64,000 bases of DNA from Granulicella sibirica (GTDB lineage: Bacteria > Acidobacteriota > Terriglobia > Terriglobales > Acidobacteriaceae): positions 372,001 to 436,000 of the forward strand of contig NZ_RDSM01000002.1 of assembly GCF_004115155.1 (NCBI RefSeq), read 5' to 3'. Positions within the stretch are counted from its first letter, which is position 1, and each line of letters starts with the position of its first letter. Shown piece by piece: positions 25,620 through 32,952 of the stretch. Below the pieces are notes generated by a model. It was not told where the DNA came from. It searched no databases and saw only the letters and a list, made by a program, of their open reading frames with translations. The position numbers were made by a program, and so were the translations under genes.

Positions 25620-26960
25620 ATGTCTACACCCGCAGCCGCCACGCAAGACGCGGCCAGCATCAAGCCAGCCACAGGAAAATTAGGAATCATGATCCCCGGG
25701 ATGGGAGCCGTAGCGACGACTCTCATTGCCGGGGTGGAAGCCGTGCGTCGAGGATTCGCGAAGCCGATCGGGTCTATCTCGCAGATGGGGACGATACGGC
25801 TCGGTAAGAGAACGGAGGCGAACTCTCCGTTGATCAAGGAGTTCGTGCCTATTGCCGATCTGAACGACATTGTGTTTACCGGATGGGATATCTTCGGCGG
25901 GAACTTATATGACGCGGCGAAGACGGCTCAGGTGCTGGATAAGGAGCAGTTGGAGCAGATGCGGCCGTTTCTTGAGTCCATCGAGCCCATGCCTGCTGTC
26001 TTCGATCAGTACTACGTGAAGCGTTTGACGGGAACCAGTGTAAAGATCGGCAAGAACAAGTGCGACCTGGCTAACCAGATTCGCAACGACATTGCCGCGT
26101 TCAAGACGAAGACGGACCGGCAGGTGATGATCTGGTGCGGTTCGACGGAGATTTTTCTGGAGCAGACGGCGGTGCATCAGACGCTCGAGGGCTTCGAGAA
26201 GGGGATGGTTGAGGACGATCCGGGGATCTCGCCCTCAATGCTGTATGCGTGGGCTGCGCTGAAGGAAGGGATTCCGTTCGCGAATGGGGCGCCTAACTTG
26301 ACGGTTGATATTCCGGCGCTCCGTGAGTTATCGAGGAAGATGAATGCGCCTATCTGCGGGAAGGACTTCAAGACGGGGCAGACGTTCATCAAGACAGTGC
26401 TTGCCCCGGCATTCAAGACACGGATGCTTGGGGTAAGTGGGTGGTACTCGACGAATATCCTCGGTAACCGCGATGGCGAGGTGCTGGATGATCCGGAATC
26501 GTTCAAGACGAAAGAGGAGTCGAAGCTTGGAGTGCTGGATCTAATCTTCCAGCCAGAGCTGCATCCTGATTTGTATAAGGATCTGTATCACAAGGTTCGG
26601 ATCAACTATTACCCTCCGCGCGGGGATAATAAAGAAGGCTGGGATAACATCGATATCTTTGGGTGGATGGGATATCCCATGCAGTTGAAGGTGGATTTCC
26701 TTTGCCGGGATTCGATCCTTGCGGCACCGCTGGCGCTGGATCTTTGTTTATTCATGGATCTTGCGGCGCGGACGCCTAGCCTGCGTGGGCTGGGGATTCA
26801 GGAGTGGCTGAGCTTTTATTTCAAGGCTCCGGATTCGGCTCCCGGGGTTTATCCCGAGCATGATCTGTTTATCCAATCGATGAAGATGAAGAATACCCTC
26901 CGGCACATTATGGGGGAGGATTTGATTACTCATCTTGGGTTGGATTATTACGGAGCGTAG
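25620..26960 (+). CDS. ino1: Inositol-3-phosphate synthase
   Basis: 446 residues. Converts glucose-6-phosphate to myo-inositol-3-phosphate using NAD, the entry point to inositol lipids and related solutes. Features: LGIMIPGMGAVATTLIAGVE (Rossmann nucleotide loop near residue 22), DIVFTGWDIFGGNLYDAAKT, a PNLTVDIPALRELSR stretch, GKDFKTGQTFIKTVLAPAFK near residue 245, then GWYSTNILGNRDGEVLDDP. All are family positions around the NAD and catalytic lysines. It has its own upstream region and is the only inositol gene seen in the window. Confidence 0.95.
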   Translation: MSTPAAATQDAASIKPATGKLGIMIPGMGAVATTLIAGVEAVRRGFAKPIGSISQMGTIRLGKRTEANSPLIKEFVPIADLNDIVFTGWDIFGGNLYDAAKTAQVLDKEQLEQMRPFLESIEPMPAVFDQYYVKRLTGTSVKIGKNKCDLANQIRNDIAAFKTKTDRQVMIWCGSTEIFLEQTAVHQTLEGFEKGMVEDDPGISPSMLYAWAALKEGIPFANGAPNLTVDIPALRELSRKMNAPICGKDFKTGQTFIKTVLAPAFKTRMLGVSGWYSTNILGNRDGEVLDDPESFKTKEESKLGVLDLIFQPELHPDLYKDLYHKVRINYYPPRGDNKEGWDNIDIFGWMGYPMQLKVDFLCRDSILAAPLALDLCLFMDLAARTPSLRGLGIQEWLSFYFKAPDSAPGVYPEHDLFIQSMKMKNTLRHIMGEDLITHLGLDYYGA

Positions 26961-26999
26961 TTCATTTGGGACGGCGGCTTCGGTGGCTGGGGTGGAACG

Positions 27000-27060
27000 T
27001 ACCTCAGCAGCTGAAGCCGCTTACCTTTGTTCGTATGATTGGCAGGGAAGCCGTGCCTGT
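27000..27060 (+). repeat. Intergenic repeat type A, copy 1 (degenerate)
   Basis: Starts TACCTCAGCAGCTGAAGCCG and ends GGAAGCCGTGCC. It shares the TACCTCAGnGGCTnAAGCC start and the GCTGAAGCCGT-like second half with copies at 31987 and 46918. It lies between ino1 and engB. Followed by AAGCGGTACGG, which can pair with part of the first half. Confidence 0.6.
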
Positions 27061-27126
27061 AAGCGGTACGGTCAGGCCTTTGGAGGCCGTGGAATAACGG
27101 CGAGTGCTGCGTGGGCGGCGGTAGGG

Positions 27127-27174
27127 GTTCCCACCTTAGCCGACGATAGAGCTGTCGGCGAAGAGGGGGCACCC
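27127..27174 (+). repeat. Intergenic palindromic repeat type B, copy 1
   Basis: Core CCCACCTTAGCCGACGATAG followed by AGCTGTCGGCGAAGAGGGGG and CACCC. The two arms pair almost completely (CCCACCTTnGCCGAC with GTCGGCGAAGnGGG). Close copies lie at 31566 and 32118. It sits just beyond the 3' end of engB, which reads the other way. Confidence 0.85.
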
Positions 27175-27207
27175 TTTTCCGAGGCCGTCAAACTGAGCGC
27201 GGGGTAG

Positions 27208-27819
27208 CTACTCGGCGAGGGAGGTGAGGCGTTGCCAGAGTTGCGGGATTCCGGCATTCGTTTTGGCCGAGATGGGGAGGATCTCGGGGATCTCGTGGGC
27301 TTGCTTGAGGGCGGCGATGCTCTTGTTGAGGTTGTTGTTCGAGAGGCGGTCGGCCTTGGTTCCAACGACCAGGTAGGGGCGCTGGGTCTGCTTGAAGAAG
27401 TCGATGAGTTGGGTGTCGCTCGCTTGTGGTGGGATGTTAGTGTCGACGAGGCAGATGCAGAGGGCGAGCTGCTCGCGCTCGGCGATATAGGGCTCGATGA
27501 ACTGGGGCCATTCGGCGGAGATTGATTTGGAGATTTTGGCGTAACCGTAGCCGGGGAGGTCGGCAAAGATGAGGGTGGGACGGATCTTCTTCTTGTCGCC
27601 AGAGCCCTCGTGGAGAGCGAAGAAGTTGATTGCGCGCGTGCGGCCGGGAGTGGAGGAGGTGTGGGCCTCTTTCGAACCCAAGAGAGCGTTGATCAGGGAC
27701 GACTTGCCGACGTTGGAGCGGCCGAGGAAGGCGATCTCGGGAGCGTTGTGGGTGCGGCTTTCCGCGGGGAAGTGGCTGGGGTCGGTCGCGGAGAGAAGGA
27801 AGACGGGGGTGAGGCGCAT
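27208..27819 (-). CDS. engB: Ribosome biogenesis GTP-binding protein EngB (YsxC/YihA)
   Basis: 203 residues, normal for EngB, an essential GTPase in large-subunit assembly. The G motifs are in order: GRSNVGKSS (G1), the TPGRTRAINFF switch region (G2), DLPGYGYAKIS (G3), GTKADR (G4) and SAKTNAGI (G5). The start at 27819 leaves the short N-terminal extension usual for the family. Its 3' end runs into repeat type B. Confidence 0.96.
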   Translation of the reverse strand: MRLTPVFLLSATDPSHFPAESRTHNAPEIAFLGRSNVGKSSLINALLGSKEAHTSSTPGRTRAINFFALHEGSGDKKKIRPTLIFADLPGYGYAKISKSISAEWPQFIEPYIAEREQLALCICLVDTNIPPQASDTQLIDFFKQTQRPYLVVGTKADRLSNNNLNKSIAALKQAHEIPEILPISAKTNAGIPQLWQRLTSLAE

Positions 27820-27846
27820 CTCTTGAGTTTACGCGGGCAAGAGTAA

Positions 27847-27872
27847 GGGCGCGACCCTTGGAGGCCGCGCCC
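27847..27872 (-). terminator. Hairpin after the lipoprotein gene (minus strand)
   Basis: On the minus strand GGGCGCG, a 12-base loop, CGCGCCC, then TTACTCTTG. It lies 24 bases past the stop of the gene at 27897. The T-run is poor. Confidence 0.55.
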
Positions 27873-27896
27873 TGTTTTCTGCTTGACTGCTTGGGG

Positions 27897-28703
27897 TTAC
27901 TGCACTCTCAGCGGGGTGTTCAGGCGGAAGGTGACGGTGGATTCGGAAGGAATGACGACATCCCGGTTGCCTGTGTAGGCGGCTGCGGCAGTACCTCCGC
28001 CGCCTCCGGCGAGACCCCCGATGAGGGCTCCCTTGCCGCCGCCGGCGATGCCTCCGATGATGGCCCCTAGACCAGCGCCGCCACCGATGAAACCAGCAGA
28101 CCGCTTGCCGCGGCCCTTGCTCTCCTGCTCATACTCGCTGGTTGAGACCCGCTCGCCGGCGATCGTGGTGAGTTCGATCCCGAGGGCTCCAGCGCCCTTG
28201 AAGCGGCCCTTGCCCTTGGCGGCAACGACGGTGCCGCGAACGGCGGTGCCACGGGCGAAGACCGTCTTGCCCCCGGTTGCGGTGAGGGGCTCGGCTAGGA
28301 CTCCTGAGAAGCTGTCGCCGACTTCATTATGGCTGGCGCTTAGAGTCTGCGTCACAGTGACGGCGACGCGCGCGCCGGCGGGAACAGTGCGGTATACGGG
28401 AGCTGGCGGGGGTGGTGGAGCGGTTGCAGTCGCCGGAGCAGGAGCCGGTGTCATCGCCGGTGGTGGTGGCGGTGGAACATTCGCCGCAGGCTGCGGGTTC
28501 GGATTTGGCGTGAAGGTACCGTCAGGATTCAGTGTGCCCTGCTGGGGCGCATTGGTGGCAGTGGCGGGCGGGGTAGCGGGAGCCGCTGCGGGCGGCGGTG
28601 GTGGAGCACTCTTGCAGCCGTTGGCTATAAGTCCCAGAGCCAGAAGGCCCGTCGCGGTGACTCTGCCGATCGTGAGGGGCTTGATTGGGTGCGCGATATT
28701 CAT
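27897..28703 (-). CDS. Proline-rich lipoprotein with Gly-zipper C-terminus
   Basis: 268 residues. The N-terminus has a lipobox (GLIANGC, with the Cys at residue 30), so the mature protein is lipid-anchored. Next is a Pro/Ala/Thr spacer of about 75 residues. A folded domain follows (VPAGARVAVTVTQTLSASHN, FSGVLAEPLTATGGKTVFAR, GTAVRGTVVAAKGKGRFKGA). Near residue 205 a glycine zipper begins (GFIGGGAGLGAIIGGIAGGG, repeated), of the sort that packs against or inserts into membranes. I cannot name a function. Confidence 0.7.
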   Translation of the reverse strand: MNIAHPIKPLTIGRVTATGLLALGLIANGCKSAPPPPPAAAPATPPATATNAPQQGTLNPDGTFTPNPNPQPAANVPPPPPPAMTPAPAPATATAPPPPPAPVYRTVPAGARVAVTVTQTLSASHNEVGDSFSGVLAEPLTATGGKTVFARGTAVRGTVVAAKGKGRFKGAGALGIELTTIAGERVSTSEYEQESKGRGKRSAGFIGGGAGLGAIIGGIAGGGKGALIGGLAGGGGGTAAAAYTGNRDVVIPSESTVTFRLNTPLRVQ

Positions 28704-28869
28704 TTCGTTCTCCGGATCGAATTAGTCTGTCTGGCCCATGGCGCGGGCGGTTGAGGTGCAGAACCGTGCTGTCCCTTACGAATGGATGCGTATGGGTGGC
28801 TCCGAGGTACTTCATTCTTGCAGGCTTTGTACAATCAGCAGAACGAAGATTTCGGAGAGAAGCCTCACC

Positions 28870-30009
28870 ATGACGATCGAAGGCCGTACCTATCCGCACA
28901 GCATGCTGCGTGAGATTAATGAGCAGCCGGACGCCATTACGCGGACGCTGGAGTTTTACCTAGAAGCCGGATTCAAGAGCTTCAAGAACGGGTCGATGGC
29001 GGAGGCGGCGAAGCTGATCTGCAAGCAGCCTCACCTGGTGATCGTGGCGAGCGGTTCGAGCCGTCATGCGGGGCTTGCGGCGGAGATCCTGCTGGAGGAT
29101 CTGGCGGGAATTGCGGTCGATGTGGAGTATGCGAGCGAGTATGCGTGCCGGAGCACAAGTGCGAAGATTGATCCGGCGTGCCCGGTGATGGTGCTGTCGC
29201 AGTCGGGCGAGACGGCGGACACGCTGGCGGCGCTGCGCGAGGCGGCACGGCGTGGGCATCCGACGATCGCGGTGACGAATGTGCCGCACTCGACGATGTC
29301 GCGGGAGGCGGGTTTCTCACTGCCGACGCTGGCGGGGAAGGAACTGGCGATTCCGGCGACGAAGAGCTTTACGACACAGCTTGTGGTCGTTGCTTTGCTG
29401 GCGCTGAGCGTGGGGAGCCATCGGGGAGTGATCAGCGCGGAGGAGCTAACGGCTCATCTGGAGGCATTGGCGGGGATTCCAGGGAGCCTCGCGCGGCAGT
29501 TGCCGGAGTGGGAGACGGTTGTTCATGGGCTTGCGCCGGTGTTCCGGGATGCGAAGACGTTTCTCTATCTTGGGCGTGGGGTTCACTACGCCATGGCTCG
29601 CGAGGGGGCGCTGAAGTTGAAGGAGTCCTCTTACCTGCATGCGGAGGGATATCCGACGGGTGAATTGAAGCATGGGCCGAATGCGCTTGTGTCGGCGGAG
29701 GTGCCACTTGTGGTGCTGGCGACGGTGGATAAGGCGAATGCTGAATCGGTGCTGCGATATGAGAAGACGGTGGGGCTGCTCGAGGATATGCAGAGGCAGG
29801 GAGCCCGGGTCGTCGCGTTGGTGAATACGGGGGATGCGATTGTGCCGGGGCTAGTGGGGTACGTGGTTGAGGTGGATGCGGAGCCGGAAGGACTGTTTCC
29901 GATTACGGAGGTGGTGCCGCTGCAGCTCTTCTCCTACTTCACGGCGGTGATGCATGGAATCGATGTGGATCGGCCGAGGAATCTGAGCAAGGCTGTGCTG
30001 GCGGAGTAG
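28870..30009 (+). CDS. SIS-domain sugar phosphate isomerase/deaminase
   Basis: 379 residues, two SIS domains, without the N-terminal glutaminase domain of full GlmS. It resembles the isomerase half of GlmS: the start (YPHSMLREINEQPDAITRTL), VIVASGSSRHAGLAAEILLE in the first domain, the phosphate loop VLSQSGETADTLAALREAAR, and FLYLGRGVHYAMAREGALKL plus LKESSYLHAEGYPTGELKHG in the second. Proteins of this shape act as glucosamine-6-phosphate deaminases (NagB-II type) or related isomerases; which one cannot be told from sequence. ATG 28870 gives the family start; the frame is open to 28738 without good protein. Confidence 0.88.
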   Translation: MTIEGRTYPHSMLREINEQPDAITRTLEFYLEAGFKSFKNGSMAEAAKLICKQPHLVIVASGSSRHAGLAAEILLEDLAGIAVDVEYASEYACRSTSAKIDPACPVMVLSQSGETADTLAALREAARRGHPTIAVTNVPHSTMSREAGFSLPTLAGKELAIPATKSFTTQLVVVALLALSVGSHRGVISAEELTAHLEALAGIPGSLARQLPEWETVVHGLAPVFRDAKTFLYLGRGVHYAMAREGALKLKESSYLHAEGYPTGELKHGPNALVSAEVPLVVLATVDKANAESVLRYEKTVGLLEDMQRQGARVVALVNTGDAIVPGLVGYVVEVDAEPEGLFPITEVVPLQLFSYFTAVMHGIDVDRPRNLSKAVLAE

Positions 30010-30015
30010 TTCGAC

Positions 30016-30513
30016 TCAGGCTGCGGCGGGTGGGATGGGCTCGTCGCGGGCCATGAGGAGGATGGTGGCGAGGCCGAGGAGGAGGGTGGCTCCTTCGAGG
30101 CGCTCGGAGAGCGGGTGGAGACGCTCGAAGTCGATGCGGGCGGGGTCGGTGGGCGGGATGGACTCGATGATGCCGTTTGCGGCGAGACGGTCGCGTTCCA
30201 TCCTGGGCAGGATGCCGAATTGGGACGTTGCGGTGATCAGGAGCATGAGGGCGATGAGGGCTGCCTGGATCGCGACATTGCGGGGTCTTCGGCTGGCTTG
30301 GAGAAGCAGAATGCTGGCGAGGAGAAAGACAGTTCCGCAGACCATGCCGATACTGTGAAGGGCCAGCAGGGTGTAGCGGACGACGATCCCGGCCTCGTGC
30401 GGGCTGGGGAGGTTTCCGAAGGCGACGGGGGCGACGACGAAGGCGAAGAAGGTTATTCCCCCGACCCATACGACGATGGACAGGAGGCGTAGGGCGCGGA
30501 GAACGGTCGGCAT
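30016..30513 (-). CDS. DUF4149-type membrane protein
   Basis: 165 residues, four hydrophobic segments (LLSIVVWVGGITFFAFVVAP at residue 9, then near 46, 82 and 145). The first span with its G-G pattern and FVVAP is the DUF4149 mark; the family is of unknown function. It converges on the SIS gene, six bases apart. Its upstream region is shared with the divergent hydrolase gene at 30624. Confidence 0.7.
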   Translation of the reverse strand: MPTVLRALRLLSIVVWVGGITFFAFVVAPVAFGNLPSPHEAGIVVRYTLLALHSIGMVCGTVFLLASILLLQASRRPRNVAIQAALIALMLLITATSQFGILPRMERDRLAANGIIESIPPTDPARIDFERLHPLSERLEGATLLLGLATILLMARDEPIPPAAA

Positions 30514-30549
30514 TCATTAAGACTACACAGGGAGTTGTAGTGAAAGGTG

Positions 30550-30578
30550 TTTACTGTGAATTCATAGTCCCGTAACAT
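30550..30578 (+). promoter_or_regulatory. Promoter-like boxes overlapping a palindrome
   Basis: TTTACT, 17 bases, TAACAT. Overlapping it at 30553-30568 is ACTGTGAATTCATAGT, a 16-base near-palindrome (7 of 8 pairs). It lies between divergent genes and could be an operator. Confidence 0.3.
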
Positions 30579-30623
30579 TGAGGTTAGAGAAGAGAGCCGT
30601 TTTTTGCGGATGGGTGTGGGCCG

Positions 30624-31469
30624 GTGCAGGAGTTGTTGACGGAAAATTTTGTAGTGGTGGACGGGGTGCGGGTTCACTTTGGCAAGGCCGGGTCGGGGCC
30701 GGCGCTTGTACTGGTGCATGGCCTGGTAGGGTCGGTGGGGAACTGGCGACGGAATATCGTGGAATTGGCCGAGGACGCTACGGTGTACGCGGTCGACCTG
30801 ACGAACATGGGACGGTCGGAGCGGGTGAAGGGTCTGGATGCGAGCCTGGCGGCTACGGCGGATCGGCTGGCGGCTTTTATGGAAGCGCTTGGGCTGGATA
30901 AGGCGGATATCTCCGGGCACTCGCATGGCGGGGCGGTGGCGATGATGTTCGCGGCTCGGCATCCGGAGCGGGTGCGGAGCTTGATCCTGTTTGCCCCGGC
31001 GAATCCGTTCTGTGACTTTGGGCATTTCCTGGTGCGGTTTTACCAGACGCGTACGGGCAAGGCGCTGGCTCGGATGGTGCCCTATCTGCCGAAGCAGCTG
31101 CATGCGCTTTCGCTGCGACGGATGTATGGGGATCCGCTGCGGGTGACGGATGGGTCGCTTGAGGGGTATACGGATGGGCTGCGGGTTCCGGGGACGATGG
31201 AACATATCCTGCGGATCGTTGGCTCGTGGTTCGAGGATATGCGGCTTCTGCAGGGGGAGTTGGAGCGGATTGCGATGACGCCTACGCTTCTGGTGTGGGG
31301 GGATCGGGATCGGGCGGTTGGGCTTCGGTCGGCAGAGTTTTTGCAGGAGATCCTGCAGCGGTCGCGGTTGGTGGTGGTTCCGGGGGCTGGGCATATTCCG
31401 TTTGAGGAGATGCCGGAGGAGTGCAACCGGGCGGTGCATGGGTGGTTGAGTGGGGCGGTTTCGGCTTAG
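30624..31469 (+). CDS. Alpha/beta hydrolase
   Basis: 281 residues. The classic fold is visible: LVLVHGLVGSVGNW (oxyanion HG loop), the nucleophile elbow GHSHGG with Ser near residue 99, a cap region (FLVRFYQTRTGKALARMVPY), LVWGDRDRAVG with the acid, and GAGHIPFEEMP with the catalytic His near residue 257. Substrate unknown; the pattern resembles epoxide hydrolase or ester hydrolase relatives. The GTG start at 30624 has no clear ribosome-binding site, and TTG codons a few residues on are possible starts. Confidence 0.88.
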   Translation: MQELLTENFVVVDGVRVHFGKAGSGPALVLVHGLVGSVGNWRRNIVELAEDATVYAVDLTNMGRSERVKGLDASLAATADRLAAFMEALGLDKADISGHSHGGAVAMMFAARHPERVRSLILFAPANPFCDFGHFLVRFYQTRTGKALARMVPYLPKQLHALSLRRMYGDPLRVTDGSLEGYTDGLRVPGTMEHILRIVGSWFEDMRLLQGELERIAMTPTLLVWGDRDRAVGLRSAEFLQEILQRSRLVVVPGAGHIPFEEMPEECNRAVHGWLSGAVSA

Positions 31470-31565
31470 GGCTTTGTTTGAGTGTGGGGATGAAGAGCAA
31501 CTAACGGGACGCAAAGCGAAGACGTAGAACTTGCAATGACAAGTGCTCCGGCTATCTGGCGGTAT

Positions 31566-31616
31566 GGGCTTCCCACCTTAGCAGACGGTTATGCTGTCGG
31601 CGAAGGTGGGGCACCC
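31566..31616 (+). repeat. Intergenic palindromic repeat type B, copy 2
   Basis: GGGCTTCCCACCTTAGCAGA, then CGGTTATGCTGTCGGCGAAG and GTGGGGCACCC. Same core as 27127 and 32118 with a slightly changed loop; arms pair over most of their length. Confidence 0.85.
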
Positions 31617-31709
31617 GCTTTGGGTGAGGTATCTGGTTTACGTTTGGGTACACGGTTTGGTGGGTGCTCGTGGTTTGTGGGGTAGGATGGTCTTCGATTT
31701 GGAGGGACT

Positions 31710-31982
31710 ATGCCTAAGTTTCTGATTGAGCGGAATATTCCCGGTGCGGGTGATCTGACGCCGGATCAGTTGAATGCGGTGTCGAAGACTTCGTGTGCGG
31801 CGATTCGGACGATCGGGCCGCAGGTGCAGTGGGTGGAGTCGTTTGTGACGGATGACAAGATTTACTGTGTCTACATTGCTCCCGATGAGGCTACGGTTCT
31901 GGAGCATGCGAAGATCGGCGGGTTTCCGGCGAATTCGGTGAAGGTGATCCGGACGATCATTGACCCGACTACGGCTGAGTAA
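31710..31982 (+). CDS. DUF4242 domain protein
   Basis: 90 residues, ferredoxin-like alpha/beta fold. Start PKFLIERNIPGAG, middle VQWVESFVTDDKIYCVYIAP, end EHAKIGGFPANSVKVIRTII are typical of DUF4242, a family of small cytoplasmic proteins (some annotated as nickel-responsive or SCO4226-like). GGAGG lies close before the ATG. A terminator within repeat type A follows immediately. Confidence 0.82.
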   Translation: MPKFLIERNIPGAGDLTPDQLNAVSKTSCAAIRTIGPQVQWVESFVTDDKIYCVYIAPDEATVLEHAKIGGFPANSVKVIRTIIDPTTAE

Positions 31983-31986
31983 GGCA

Positions 31987-32052
31987 TACCTCAGGGGCTG
32001 AAGCCCCTTTTTTTTCTCGGGCCTGGGTGGCACGGCTGAAGCCGTGCCCTTA
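31987..32052 (+). repeat. Intergenic repeat type A, copy 2
   Basis: TACCTCAGGGGCTGAAGCCC at the start and GGCACGGCTGAAGCCGTGCC at the end, joined by a variable T-rich middle. Each half is itself a small palindrome around TGAA. Confidence 0.75.
31994..32015 (+). terminator. Intrinsic terminator formed by the repeat
   Basis: GGGGC-TGAA-GCCCC followed by eight T, 12 bases after the DUF4242 stop. It is the first half of repeat type A. Confidence 0.85.
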
Positions 32053-32117
32053 AGCATGACGCCGCCAAGCCACAGTCCGACCATGTTGGCTGTTCGACAT
32101 CCACCCTTCAGCTGTAT

Positions 32118-32167
32118 GGGCTCCCACCTTAGCCGACGATAGAGCTGTCGGCGAAGGTGGGGCGCCC
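32118..32167 (+). repeat. Intergenic palindromic repeat type B, copy 3
   Basis: GGGCTCCCACCTTAGCCGAC, a loop GATAGAGCT, then GTCGGCGAAGGTGGGGCGCC and C. The arms form a stem of about 20 pairs with one bulge and one mismatch. It lies directly after repeat type A copy 2. Confidence 0.88.
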
Positions 32168-32184
32168 GGAGTCTTGGCTTGCTG

Positions 32185-32883
32185 CTAGAGGTTGAAGGTG
32201 GTGGAGAGCCAAGTGCGCATCTCGGCTTGCATCTGGTCGAGTTTGGAGCGGGGTGAGGTGGGGACGCCCTGGAAGAAGTGATCGGCGCCTTCGATCCAGA
32301 CGAGGTGTTTGGGGTCGGGGGCGTGGGAGAGGACTTCCTGCATGGTCTCGGGTGGGCCGAACTCATCTTCGGTGCCGCTGATGAAGAGTTTGGGCCCGAT
32401 GCATTTGGGGAGGAAGCCGTAGGTGTAGTCGCGACCGGCGGCTCGGACGGGGAGTCCGAGGCCGATGAGGCCCTTGACGCGGACGTCCCCGCAGCAGGCG
32501 CGGAGGCCGATGTTGGAGCCGAAGGAGAAGCCGGCGAAGAGGATGGGGAGCTTGTAGTTGTGTTCGAGCCAGGAGAGGGCGGCGCGGACGTCGTTCTGCT
32601 CACCGTGGCCATTGTCGTGGGCGCCTTCACTGAGGCCGGTTCCGCGGAAGTTGAAGCGGAGGACGGGCAGGCCGAAGGAGGCGAAGGCTTTCATGGCGTG
32701 GTAGACGACCTTGTTGTGCATCGTTCCGCCGCTCGGGGGGTGGGGGTGGCAGACGATGGCGGAGAAGGGGGCGTCGGGGCGTCCGGTGTTGAGTACGGCT
32801 TCGAGGCGACCGGCGGGACCGTAGAGGTCGTCGACGGTGCGGACGTGAGAGATGTGAGGGGAGGCGTCGGTCGGCGGCGTCAT
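32185..32883 (-). CDS. Alpha/beta hydrolase (dienelactone-hydrolase-like serine type)
   Basis: 232 residues. Begins with a beta-strand entry, then AIVCHPHPPSGGTMHNKVVY (the PHP-x-x-GGxMxN block), LPVLRFNFRGTGLSEG, the elbow GFSFGS with Ser near residue 121, SGTEDEFGPPE with the Asp, and IEGADHFFQG with the His. This set defines a widespread family of small bacterial hydrolases, unknown substrate. Downstream lie repeats A and B; upstream is the divergent M20 peptidase gene. Confidence 0.88.
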   Translation of the reverse strand: MTPPTDASPHISHVRTVDDLYGPAGRLEAVLNTGRPDAPFSAIVCHPHPPSGGTMHNKVVYHAMKAFASFGLPVLRFNFRGTGLSEGAHDNGHGEQNDVRAALSWLEHNYKLPILFAGFSFGSNIGLRACCGDVRVKGLIGLGLPVRAAGRDYTYGFLPKCIGPKLFISGTEDEFGPPETMQEVLSHAPDPKHLVWIEGADHFFQGVPTSPRSKLDQMQAEMRTWLSTTFNL

Positions 32884-32952
32884 GAATCGTTAGTTTACCG
32901 CTCGATGGCTGCGGACGCTTGCGGGGGCAGGCTCGGGTTATTCTGGACGGGC

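Noticed and set aside
27127..32167. Repeats taken as a CRISPR array
   Set aside because: Copies are far apart, no regular spacers, no cas genes; the units are palindromic and sit between genes.
32278..32952. N-terminal extension of the M20 peptidase
   Set aside because: Acidic shadow of the antisense hydrolase; the family fold begins at 32953.
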